Virus record (IMG/VR): IMGVR_UViG_3300047195_000053
Location: 1-22,629 of that record
Strand: one strand, 5' to 3'
Length of the DNA stretch: 22,629 nucleotides
From: a virus
Shown: positions 1 to 7,245 of the stretch, piece after piece
How the letters are laid out: every line of letters starts with the position of its first letter
How positions within the stretch are numbered: the first letter of the stretch is position 1
Program-made: the position numbers and the translations under genes
Notes under the pieces: generated by a model
The model's database searches: none
What the model was told of the DNA's origin: nothing
The model's input: only the letters and a program-made list of their open reading frames with translations

Positions 1-1
1 A

Positions 2-1438
2 TCTTCGTTAACTACTGGGTATATTCCTTATGGCGCAGGTACTGGAGCTTTTGCATCGTCCGCAAACATAGTTTTTGATGGCACTGCATTAATTTTAGGT
101 AATGGAACTGCCCCTTATTCTTCAAAACTTGGTGTTAACGGTAATGCATATATAGCGGGCGGTTTAAAAGGGTGTTATGGAGCTGGTGCAGGTGTTGCTA
201 ACCTTTCTGTTGGAGACCTTTCCCTTAACGCAAACAGTAGTGGGCAATATATTACAGCGGTTGGGTATAGTGCGCTTAAATCAAATACTAGTGGAAGTTA
301 TAACACAGCCTTAGGTACTAGTGCACTACAAACTAATACTATAGGTTATTACAATACGGCAGTTGGTTATTCTGCTCTTTTTAGTAATTTAGGAAATGCT
401 ACAGGGCCTTTAGGGTATTACAACACCGCATTAGGATTTCAAGCATTAAGGTCTGTTACTGGGTCTAATAATATAGGTATAGGGCCTAATGCTGGACAGT
501 TAGTAACAACAGGGTCTAATAACGTACTTATAGGGGCTTATGATGGTTATGCAGCTCCTGTTTCTGGTACAGGGTCTAACTATATTGTACTGTCTGATGG
601 TGCGGCTAATATAAGGCAAGTTATTGATAGTAATGGAAACGTAGGTATAGGGACTACAACTACAAGCGGAGCAAGACTTACTGTATCAGCTGCTGGTACT
701 TCGACTGCTTTATCACTAAGTTCTGGAACTGGGACTTTAAGTTATTCAAGCATTGCTGGAGTAGGGTCTTTACTATCAGGCAACGAAATTAATATGGGTA
801 GTATTAATGGTTATACTGCTCTTTATTCAAATAATACAGAATACGTACGACTTACAACTACAGGTGCTTTAGCTTTTGGCGGTGCAACTAACTACGGGTC
901 TGCAGGACAAACATTATTATCTGCGGGGTCAACAGGAGTTCCTACTTGGGGAAGTTCTTTAGTTTCCGGTACTGCTCAAACTGCTACAGGATCGCCTGCC
1001 TCAATAGACTTTACAGGAATTCCATCTTGGGCTAAACGTATTACTGTAATGCTTCAAGGAGTATCTTTTGGTACTAACCTTTCTGAAATTCTTATTCAGA
1101 TTGGAACTGGATCCACACCGGATGTTTCTGCCTATACAGGGTCTAATACAAGGCAAACAAACGCTGGTGCAACTACTACATCTGCTTATGCAGGCACAGG
1201 GTTTACTATAACTTACGCTAATACTAGTGGTAATATAATTAATGGGTCAGCCTCTATTACTCTTATGGGGAGTAACACTTATGTAGTTTCAGGGGTATTC
1301 GCAGGCCTAGTAGTAAATGCACAAACTACAACAGCAGGTATTCATACTATACCAAGCGGTGCTTTAAACATAGTTCGTATTACAAACTTAGCGGGCTCAG
1401 GTATAACTGCTGGAACAATTAACATAATATATGAATAA
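2..1438 (+). CDS. Tail fibre / receptor-binding protein, 5' truncated by window edge
   Basis: The frame is open from base 2 to the TAA at 1436-1438 (478 residues visible); an internal ATG at 794 is not the true start. About residues 84-182 carry repeats of the form G-x-Y-N-T-A-x-G-x-x-A-L followed by SNNIGIG and SNNVLIG, the pattern of the YadA-like trimeric beta-roll head found in autotransporter adhesins and phage fibres. A G-N-V-G-I-G-T motif, frequent in phage fibres, lies near residue 212. The last ~155 residues form a separate beta-rich domain containing IDFTGIPSWAKRITVML, which resembles a C-terminal domain I associate with environmental phage fibres. The role inferred is a trimeric fibre contacting the host surface. 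No C-terminal chaperone motif is seen. The lysis genes follow directly, so it ends a late-gene block. The class is fairly certain; the receptor is unknown. Confidence 0.75.
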   Translation, partial: SSLTTGYIPYGAGTGAFASSANIVFDGTALILGNGTAPYSSKLGVNGNAYIAGGLKGCYGAGAGVANLSVGDLSLNANSSGQYITAVGYSALKSNTSGSYNTALGTSALQTNTIGYYNTAVGYSALFSNLGNATGPLGYYNTALGFQALRSVTGSNNIGIGPNAGQLVTTGSNNVLIGAYDGYAAPVSGTGSNYIVLSDGAANIRQVIDSNGNVGIGTTTTSGARLTVSAAGTSTALSLSSGTGTLSYSSIAGVGSLLSGNEINMGSINGYTALYSNNTEYVRLTTTGALAFGGATNYGSAGQTLLSAGSTGVPTWGSSLVSGTAQTATGSPASIDFTGIPSWAKRITVMLQGVSFGTNLSEILIQIGTGSTPDVSAYTGSNTRQTNAGATTTSAYAGTGFTITYANTSGNIINGSASITLMGSNTYVVSGVFAGLVVNAQTTTAGIHTIPSGALNIVRITNLAGSGITAGTINIIYE

Positions 1439-1447
1439 GAGGTATTT

Positions 1448-1621
1448 ATGAAAGACTGGATAATTGAATGGTTGGCAGAAAGAACAACTTGGGCTGGAGC
1501 TCTTACTTTAGCAGGTGCTTTTGGGTTTGCGCCTCATCTTAGCGATCCGCAACAGACTGCATTAATTGCTTTTGCTGCATCTTTATTTGCAATGAATGAC
1601 CGCGTTAAAAAGCAAAAATAA
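1448..1621 (+). CDS. Putative holin (57 aa, small membrane protein)
   Basis: This short ORF starts with ATG at 1448, preceded by AAGAGG at 1437-1442 with five bases of spacing, and ends at TAA 1619-1621, which overlaps the next start (TAATG). The protein begins MKDWIIEWLAERTTWAG. It has two hydrophobic stretches, about residues 15-30 (WAGALTLAGAFGF) and 38-50 (TALIAFAASLFAM), separated by a short polar turn, then a basic tail (DRVKKQK). Size, two possible membrane spans, charged C-terminus and position directly before an endolysin are typical of small phage holins that permeabilise the inner membrane to release the lysin. No catalytic motif is present. The holin call rests on topology and context; another small lysis-timing or membrane protein is possible. 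Confidence 0.72.
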   Translation: MKDWIIEWLAERTTWAGALTLAGAFGFAPHLSDPQQTALIAFAASLFAMNDRVKKQK

Positions 1622-2157
1622 TGGAAAAGAACTTTCCTAAAGCATTGCAACACGTCCTTGATGCTGAAGCGGGGTTTCAAAATGACCCTAAAGATGCAGG
1701 TAATAAGCTTCCTGATGGACGACAAGGGTGTACTAACTTAGGAGTAACCCAATATATGTGGGAAGCCTTTGTTGGACACCCTGTATCTACAGAAGATATG
1801 AAGCGGCTGAATAAAGAGAGAGTAGCAAGATTTTATAAACATAAATACTGGGATCCTGTTAAAGCAGATAACTTACCAAATGGAATAGACTACCTTGTGT
1901 TTGATTTTGCTGTTAATGCTGGGCCGGGTCGTGCTATTAAAATATTACAATCAGTTGTGGGTGTACCAGAAGATGGGTTAATAGGCCCTAAGACATTAAA
2001 AGCAGTAGAGTCCATAACTCCTGCTACTCTTATTCAAGTGTATACTGAGGCTAAAGAAGACTTTTATAAGTCATTAGATGCGTTTAAAATATATGGTAAA
2101 GGGTGGTTAGCACGGGCGGATACTGCTGAAAAAACAGCATATACTTTACTAGGATAG
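1621..2157 (+). CDS. Endolysin, GH108-type N-acetylmuramidase with C-terminal peptidoglycan-binding domain
   Basis: The 178-aa protein matches the layout of GH108 phage/bacterial muramidases. The N-terminus has the short helix ending in E16-A-G-F followed by NDPKDAG, corresponding to the family's EGG-Y-NDP-D-GG signature with Glu16 as the expected catalytic acid. The middle has NLGVTQ and KYWDPVKADNLP. From about residue 90 the segment DFAVNAGPGRAIKILQ and the later DGLIGPKTL look like the family's C-terminal peptidoglycan-binding region. The usual second Gly of EGG is Ala here, a mild deviation. No signal peptide is evident, so export should depend on the holin encoded immediately upstream. 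The ATG at 1621 overlaps the holin stop and has only a poor Shine-Dalgarno sequence, which suggests translational coupling. It would cut the glycan strands of peptidoglycan at lysis. Confidence 0.85.
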   Translation: MEKNFPKALQHVLDAEAGFQNDPKDAGNKLPDGRQGCTNLGVTQYMWEAFVGHPVSTEDMKRLNKERVARFYKHKYWDPVKADNLPNGIDYLVFDFAVNAGPGRAIKILQSVVGVPEDGLIGPKTLKAVESITPATLIQVYTEAKEDFYKSLDAFKIYGKGWLARADTAEKTAYTLLG

Positions 2158-2160
2158 CTT

Positions 2161-4509
2161 ATGCCATTAACAAAACTTCAAATAGTAGCAGGTATTAACA
2201 GAGAAGGAACTAACTATTCTAACAATAATGGTTGGTATCAAAGTAATAACGTACGGTTTCGTTCTGGGTTTCCTGAAAAAATAGGGGGATGGGCTAAAGT
2301 TGACAACACTACATATTTAGGTACAGCAAGAAACCTTTGGAATTGGGTTACTTTTAACGGTTTTAATTATCTATCTATCGGTACCAATATAAAGTTTTAT
2401 ATTAATTCTGGGGGGGTTAATAGTGATATTACTCCTATTCGGGCTACTTTTGTTTCTCCTACTACTAATAATTGTTTTGCTACTACAAATCTATCAACTA
2501 CAGTTGTAGTTACTATTTCTGGACATGGGGCAATTACTGGAGACTTTGTAACTTTTTCAGGGGTATCAGGTACTGTTGGGGGTATTGCTTCTGCTACCTT
2601 AAATGCAGAGTTTCAGATTACTTATATTTCTTCAACCACATTTTCTATTGTAGTACCCAACGCAGCTACGTCAACTACATCGGGTGGTGGCACTGCTATT
2701 ACAGCAGCTTTTCAAATTAACACAGGGTTAGATGTATATACTGTAGGTACAGGATGGGGAGCAGGGCCGTGGAGTAGAGGAGCTTGGAACTCTAGTTATT
2801 CTTTAGGTATTGGTGACCAGTTGATGTTGTGGTCTAGTGATAACTACGGACAAGATCTATATTTTGCTACTCGTGGTGGGGCTATATATCAATGGAGTAA
2901 TTCAACTGGACTTAATGTAAGAGGTAAATACCTTTCTGCAGTTGCATCTACTCAAATAGCTGTTACAGCAAGTGCTACATTTTCTTCAGGCGTAACTTCT
3001 ATTACTGTACCTTTTCCCTCAGGGATTGTTGGTGGAGCTTATATATCAGGAACAGGTATTCCTGCTAATACTTATGTATCTTTATCCTATGTAGTAGGAT
3101 CACAAACGGTACCTATATCTTCTACAACAACAGCGTCAAGTAGTACTACGGGGTATACTTTTACTTATTCAGGGAGTTACATTCCAACTAATACAAATCA
3201 AATATTATGTTCTTCTGTTCAACAATTTATTATTGCTTTTGGCGCTAACTCATACATACCTAATACTCCTACTAGTGATTTTGATCCCATGCTTATACGT
3301 TGGTCAGATCAAGCTAACCCTTATCAATGGGTTCCTGATGTAACTAACCAATCTGGTGAATATAGACTTTCTCATGGGTCTTATATAATTCAAGCTCAAG
3401 TTACTAGACAAGAAACATTAATTTGGACAGACACCTCTATTTATTCTATGCAGTATATAGGCGCTCCTTATGTATGGGGTGTTCAATTACTTATGGATAA
3501 TATTACTATTATAGCCCCTAACGCGGTTATTACTGCTAATGGAACTACTTATTGGATGGGGTTGGATAAATTTTATGCTTATGATGGCTCTGTTAATACG
3601 CTGTATTGCTCTTTAAAACAATATATTTTTACGGATATTAATCTAGATCAAGGGTTTCAAGTGTTTGCTGGAGGTAACTTTGGTTACAACGAAATTTGGT
3701 GGTATTACTGTTCTGAAAATTCTTCAATAATAGACCGTTATGTAGTCTATAACTATGTTGAAAAAGTATGGTTTTCAGGGAATATGACTAGAACTGCATG
3801 GTTAGATTCTAGCTTACAGCCTGCTCCTATAGCTGCATCTTATAGCCCAGTTACTGCATTTAAAGGCTCTATATCGGGTACAACATTAACTGTATCTCAA
3901 GTATATTATGGGACTGTACCATTAGGGCAATATATTACAGGCATGGGGATTATTGCTGGTACCTCTATAGTTAGCCAGTTAACAGGAACAACAGGAGGAA
4001 TAGGTACTTACCTTATTAACTATACACAAACAGTAGCTGAAACTTCTATAGAAATAATTACAACCAGCACTGGTCTTTTGTTAGCGCATGAAACAGGAGT
4101 AGATAATGTCTCTGGCTCAGTTCCTGTGCCTATAGATGCTTTTATTCAATCATCAGATATTGATATAGAAGACGGACAACATTTTGGGTTTGTGTGGCGT
4201 ATACTTCCTGATATAAACTTTAATGGGTCTGATGTTTCTAGTCCTTACGTTAATATGACTGTATGGCCTAGATTAAATTCTGGTGCTCCTTATGGTTCAG
4301 CTGATAGTCCAGCAGTTATAAGTGATAATAACTATGCTCCTCCGTACCCTCCTAATTCTAGTGTTTATGTTGTTCAACAATATACAGGGCAAATTTATAC
4401 TCGCTTAAGGGGTAGACAATTAAGTTTTAGAGTAGAGTCTAACTCATTAGGCACTGCATGGCAGTTAGGATCTCCCCGTATAGACGTTAAAGTTGACGGC
4501 AGGAGATAA
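2161..4509 (+). CDS. Tail nozzle / DNA-stabilisation-like beta-propeller virion protein
   Basis: The 782-aa protein is almost entirely beta-prone and aromatic-rich. The N-terminus (GINREGTNY...[14 protein letters not shown], residues 11-44) resembles an environmental-phage family I recognise as virion structural proteins. The core includes SDQANPYQW (382-390), [13 protein letters not shown] (398-410) and repeated short strand patterns such as [12 protein letters not shown], in keeping with propeller proteins of the P22 gp10 (stabilisation) / T7 gp12 (nozzle) type. Length is close to the T7 nozzle (794 aa), and a gp13-like gene and large ejection genes follow downstream as in T7. Three segments, about 107-185, 266-340 and 566-635, look like inserted Ig- or FCCH-like beta modules that could decorate the surface. 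AGGA at 2151-2154 precedes the ATG. The structural role is well supported; the nozzle assignment is inference from length, composition and order. Confidence 0.6.
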   Translation: MPLTKLQIVAGINREGTNYSNNNGWYQSNNVRFRSGFPEKIGGWAKVDNTTYLGTARNLWNWVTFNGFNYLSIGTNIKFYINSGGVNSDITPIRATFVSPTTNNCFATTNLSTTVVVTISGHGAITGDFVTFSGVSGTVGGIASATLNAEFQITYISSTTFSIVVPNAATSTTSGGGTAITAAFQINTGLDVYTVGTGWGAGPWSRGAWNSSYSLGIGDQLMLWSSDNYGQDLYFATRGGAIYQWSNSTGLNVRGKYLSAVASTQIAVTASATFSSGVTSITVPFPSGIVGGAYISGTGIPANTYVSLSYVVGSQTVPISSTTTASSSTTGYTFTYSGSYIPTNTNQILCSSVQQFIIAFGANSYIPNTPTSDFDPMLIRWSDQANPYQWVPDVTNQSGEYRLSHGSYIIQAQVTRQETLIWTDTSIYSMQYIGAPYVWGVQLLMDNITIIAPNAVITANGTTYWMGLDKFYAYDGSVNTLYCSLKQYIFTDINLDQGFQVFAGGNFGYNEIWWYYCSENSSIIDRYVVYNYVEKVWFSGNMTRTAWLDSSLQPAPIAASYSPVTAFKGSISGTTLTVSQVYYGTVPLGQYITGMGIIAGTSIVSQLTGTTGGIGTYLINYTQTVAETSIEIITTSTGLLLAHETGVDNVSGSVPVPIDAFIQSSDIDIEDGQHFGFVWRILPDINFNGSDVSSPYVNMTVWPRLNSGAPYGSADSPAVISDNNYAPPYPPNSSVYVVQQYTGQIYTRLRGRQLSFRVESNSLGTAWQLGSPRIDVKVDGRR

Positions 4510-4512
4510 GTA

Positions 4513-4806
4513 GTGGCTATATTAACTCCTTCTATAGCGCCTAATTTAATAACTGCGCCTGTTGAGTACGACCAGCAAAACCAACAGCAACTTTTAAATA
4601 TGCTAAGGTTGTATTTCAACCAGCTTGATAACTTCACACAAACACAAATACAAAGCACATTAAACGGTATTGTTGTACCTAATTTTACTACTACACAAAA
4701 AGATGCCCTTGTAGCCCCAGTTGCAGGGCAAGTTATATTTGATACTACATTAGCTAAATTATGTGTATATTCTGGCACGGCATGGCAAACAGTTACTTCT
4801 GTATAA
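4513..4806 (+). CDS. Small tail/fibre-associated virion protein (97 aa)
   Basis: Translation starts at GTG 4513, supported by AGGAG at 4501-4505 with seven bases of spacing; no ATG lies nearby in this frame. The N-terminal half contains a Gln-rich helix (about residues 20-50, QQNQQQLLNMLRLYFNQLD) likely to form a short coiled coil. The C-terminus ends with GQVIFDTTLAKLCVYSGTAW, a motif I associate with phage tail and fibre proteins, where a beta-hairpin of the form I-F-x-T-x-x-x-K-L-x-V-Y-x-G-T-x-W recurs at domain ends. It sits four bases after the nozzle-like gene and before the cupin gene, so it is probably a minor virion component or fibre adaptor. The exact role is not known. Confidence 0.55.
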   Translation: MAILTPSIAPNLITAPVEYDQQNQQQLLNMLRLYFNQLDNFTQTQIQSTLNGIVVPNFTTTQKDALVAPVAGQVIFDTTLAKLCVYSGTAWQTVTSV

Positions 4807-4847
4807 AAATATGGTAAACTCAATAAAATCAATCCATAAGGCGTAAC

Positions 4848-5270
4848 ATGAACAACTTAGCTGAACTTGGTAACATGCCAGAAATATTACGCATAGAAGC
4901 AGAATTATTAAAAATGCCACAGGTAGAGTTGCCTATACAGCATTACCAAATAAAAGGTGTTTATGCTCGTAGTATGTTTATTCCAGCGGGCACTATGTTA
5001 ACAGGCAAGATACACAACTTTGAAAATATTGCTATCTTAGCGCAAGGCACTATTAGGATTACTAATGGTAATGATTCTTATATTTTGCAAGCTCCTCATA
5101 TTATGGTTGATCCACCGGGCGTTAAGCGCTTGGGCTATGCGGAGACGGATGTGACTTTCATTACTATACACAGAACAGATACAACAGATATTGAGAAGCT
5201 AGAACCAGAACTAACATCTAGCACTTTTGAAGAATTTGAACAGCAAAAGCTGTTAGGAGAAATAGTATGA
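4848..5270 (+). CDS. Cupin-fold protein encoded among virion genes
   Basis: The 140-aa product has the alternating short-strand pattern of an RmlC-like cupin barrel: GVYARSMFIPAGTMLTGKIH (about residues 37-56), ILAQGTIRI, then VDPPGVKRLGYAETDVTFITIHRT. Only one His remains in the first cupin motif (GKIH) and the canonical HxH...E metal site is incomplete, so metal-dependent catalysis is doubtful and a structural or ligand-binding role is possible. The N-terminal ~30 residues are helical and Leu/Glu-rich. AAGGCG lies five bases before the ATG. Its TGA overlaps the next ATG (ATGA), coupling it to the Ala/Gly-rich virion gene, so it is expressed with structural genes. Whether it is in the particle or acts during assembly cannot be told. 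Confidence 0.6.
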   Translation: MNNLAELGNMPEILRIEAELLKMPQVELPIQHYQIKGVYARSMFIPAGTMLTGKIHNFENIAILAQGTIRITNGNDSYILQAPHIMVDPPGVKRLGYAETDVTFITIHRTDTTDIEKLEPELTSSTFEEFEQQKLLGEIV

Positions 5271-6826
5271 CTTGGGTAGCTGTAGCGGTAGGTGTGGGTG
5301 TTGGAGCTGCTGCTAGCGGTATTCAAGCGGGTATAAAAGGGGGGTCTGCTGGAGATATTCTTGAGAGCATGGCTATTGGCGGTGCTATGGGGGGTGTTGG
5401 TGGTGGTATTGGTGGCGCTATAGCAGGCCCTGCTGCCGGTGCTGCAGCTAGTGGTGCTGAAGGTGCAACTGCTCAAGCGGCTACTCAAGCGGCTAACCAA
5501 GCTACTGCTCAAGCGGCTACTCAAGCGGCTAACCAAGGTATTACAACCGCAGTTACTGCACCTTTATCTGAATCAGTTGGCCCTCAAGCAATAGAACAGT
5601 TTGGTATAAATAGCGCAGATGCTGTAGTAGCTCCTGCTACGGAAGCAACACCGGGATGGACTCCTGCTGGACTTACTTCTATAAGTGCAGATGCTGCACC
5701 CTTACAATCAGCAACTCCATTACAACAAGGTATAACCCAAGGATCTCAAGCTGCGAGCCCCGGAGCATTTACTAATCCTGTTGCTGATGAGTTAGCTGCA
5801 GCTGCGCCGGGAGGAGAACCCAGTATATATCAGCCTATGACTCAAGAAGCTAGTGCTAATTTAGCTAAACAAGAAGCTATGGTAGGGTCACATGCTGGAG
5901 ATGAAGGGGGTATATTACAAGCAACAAAAACATTTGAACCTAATGTTCCTGTAACCGAATCAGTAGGCACCCCCGTACCTAAACCTAATATAAGTGGGTA
6001 TGTTAAACAAGGCGCTAATTGGTTAAAAGCTAACCCAGAAAAAGCAATGATAGGCGGTGCAGTTCTACTTCCTCTTATGAGTGGGGGTGGTGGGCCTAAT
6101 AACGGTACTCCTTACCAAGCAGATAATACTAACTATCTGTCTCCTAACTTCCAACGTAGTGTGCCTCAAGGATATGATCCAGCTAAAGGGTACGCTAATG
6201 GCGGCGGTATTTTAAGTGGTATACCCGGTGCAGGTATATATAAAGACGCTTTTGGGTCTACTATAGGCCAAGTAGTTCCGGGTTTAGGAGATGAGTTATT
6301 TGGTAGTAATGCCCCTGCAGCTAAACCTATGAACCCTATAGTAGCTAAAGCGTTACAAGCTCAACAAGCTCAAGGAGCTCAAGGAGCACAACCAGCTCAA
6401 GGTATGCAACCTGCAACTCAAGCACAGCCTATGCAAATGACTCCTCCTGCTCCACAACAACAACCACAACAACCACAACAAACTCAAGTGGCTACTCAAA
6501 CTGCCGCTAATGGTGGGGTTTTGCAAGTTGATGGGCACTTAGGCGGTTATGCACATGGAGGTATCCCAAGATTATTAAGTGGTGCAGGTGACGGCGTTAG
6601 TGATTCGATCCCCGCTACTATTGCAGGTAAAGAGCCTGCTAGACTTGCCGATGGAGAATTTGTGGTTCCTGCGAGAATTGTATCTGAGTTAGGTAATGGG
6701 TCTACTGAAGCAGGCGGTAAAATACTACAAGCAATGGTAGATAGAGTACAAGCTCGTAGATCTAAAACAGTAGGCAAAGGAAAAGTAGCTGTTAATTCAA
6801 AAGCACGTAAGGATTTACCCGCATGA
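5267..6826 (+). CDS. Ala/Gly/Gln-rich internal virion protein with GDGVSDSIPA C-terminal domain
   Basis: The 519-aa protein starts with a hydrophobic Gly/Ala-rich region (VAVAVGVGVGAAASG, then glycine-zipper-like GGAMGGVGGGIGGAIAG) that could interact with membrane. It continues through low-complexity Ala/Gln segments, including a tandem repeat at 5471-5536 and a Gln/Pro run near residues 360-415. It ends in a compact domain: GGIPRLLSGAGDGVSDSIPA followed by PARLADGEFVVPARIVSELGNGS and a basic tail. I recognise that C-terminal domain as recurrent in structural proteins of environmental podoviruses. Short A-N-G-G-[GV]-[IL] motifs occur near 6196 and 6504 and recur in the 953-aa protein. ATGA overlaps on both sides tie it to the cupin and GNAT-like genes. 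An injected or internal core protein is the best guess; no enzymatic motif is visible. Confidence 0.58.
   Translation: MTWVAVAVGVGVGAAASGIQAGIKGGSAGDILESMAIGGAMGGVGGGIGGAIAGPAAGAAASGAEGATAQAATQAANQATAQAATQAANQGITTAVTAPLSESVGPQAIEQFGINSADAVVAPATEATPGWTPAGLTSISADAAPLQSATPLQQGITQGSQAASPGAFTNPVADELAAAAPGGEPSIYQPMTQEASANLAKQEAMVGSHAGDEGGILQATKTFEPNVPVTESVGTPVPKPNISGYVKQGANWLKANPEKAMIGGAVLLPLMSGGGGPNNGTPYQADNTNYLSPNFQRSVPQGYDPAKGYANGGGILSGIPGAGIYKDAFGSTIGQVVPGLGDELFGSNAPAAKPMNPIVAKALQAQQAQGAQGAQPAQGMQPATQAQPMQMTPPAPQQQPQQPQQTQVATQTAANGGVLQVDGHLGGYAHGGIPRLLSGAGDGVSDSIPATIAGKEPARLADGEFVVPARIVSELGNGSTEAGGKILQAMVDRVQARRSKTVGKGKVAVNSKARKDLPA
5471..5536 (+). repeat. In-frame tandem repeat, 36-base unit (1.8 copies)
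   Basis: Copy one is 5471-5506 and copy two 5507-5536, which lacks the last two codons. The encoded unit is A-Q-A-A-T-Q-A-A-N-Q-A-T. The two copies are identical over the shared 30 bases, and each unit itself holds two related half-units (CAAGCGGCT...). This points to a recent slippage or duplication inside the low-complexity arm of the virion protein. Confidence 0.9.
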
Positions 6827-7245
6827 GTTTAAAAGTACAACATGTAGATACAATGTACATACAACAGATATGGTCTTTAGTTGAGCCTTGGTTTATCCCC
6901 GTGTTTAAAAAAAGTGCTATAGCAGACTATTACAGCATTGATAATATTAAAGACTACCTCATACGTGGGGAACATACGCTTGTAGTTGCTAGTGATGATA
7001 ATGGTGCAATACATGGAGTTATTAGTTTACAGTGGCTAAACTTACCAAAAGCAAGGATTGCATATGTAGCAGCTATAGGCGGTAAGTTTATTGCTTCTAA
7101 AGAAACCAACCAAGAATTTGTGAACTGGGTTCGCGCAATGGGGGGTACAAAAATTCAAGGGTATGCTAGAGAATCTGTAGCTAGGCTGTGGAAACAAAAA
7201 CTAGGATACACCCCCGCACATATTGTTATGGAGTTAGATGTATGA
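6823..7245 (+). CDS. GNAT-like small protein in the position of T7 gp13
   Basis: The 140-aa protein has a GNAT-like order: N-terminal helices (IQQIWSLVEPWF), a strand pair (HTLVVASDDNGAIHGVISLQW, about residues 51-71), another strand near AYVAAIGGKF, and the C-terminal YARESVARLWKQKLGYTP, which matches the typical last helix and 'LGF' turn of GNAT folds. A clear acetyl-CoA loop (R/Q-x-x-G-x-G/A) is not seen, so it may be a catalytically dead fold. T7 gp13, a GNAT-like protein needed for virion assembly, occupies the same place before the large ejection genes. ATGA overlaps with both neighbours indicate co-translation. An assembly factor for the ejection proteins is therefore likely; a genuine acetyltransferase remains possible. 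Confidence 0.55.
   Translation: MSLKVQHVDTMYIQQIWSLVEPWFIPVFKKSAIADYYSIDNIKDYLIRGEHTLVVASDDNGAIHGVISLQWLNLPKARIAYVAAIGGKFIASKETNQEFVNWVRAMGGTKIQGYARESVARLWKQKLGYTPAHIVMELDV
7230..7233 (+). promoter_or_regulatory. Shine-Dalgarno site deciding the start of the 953-aa gene
   Basis: GGAG lies eight bases before the ATG at 7242. The in-frame ATG at 7188 lies deep inside the upstream gene with no comparable site, whereas 7242 forms an ATGA overlap like the other junctions in this operon. Confidence 0.6.

Noticed and set aside
2-1438. Diversity-generating retroelement target in the fibre gene
   Set aside because: No reverse transcriptase or template repeat is seen anywhere in the window.
1534-1725. 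63-codon minus-strand ORF over the lysis genes
   Set aside because: It is antisense to holin and endolysin, both with strong independent support.
4812-4820. Extended -10-like TGGTAAACT before the cupin gene
   Set aside because: Only four of six -10 bases match and the expected -35 position holds GTTACT; too weak to call a promoter.
4395-4832. 145-codon minus-strand ORF over the nozzle end and the 97-aa gene
   Set aside because: It lies opposite two well-supported plus genes, has no ribosome site that I can see and its Cys/Val-rich product resembles an antisense shadow.
5135-5536. 133-codon minus-strand ORF with Ser/Arg/Leu repeats
   Set aside because: The repetitive product is simply the complement of the Ala/Gln tandem repeat in the virion gene.
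7188-7241. Longer start for the 953-aa protein
   Set aside because: It would overlap the GNAT-like gene by 58 bases with no suitable ribosome site; ATG 7242 has GGAG and the operon's usual ATGA overlap.
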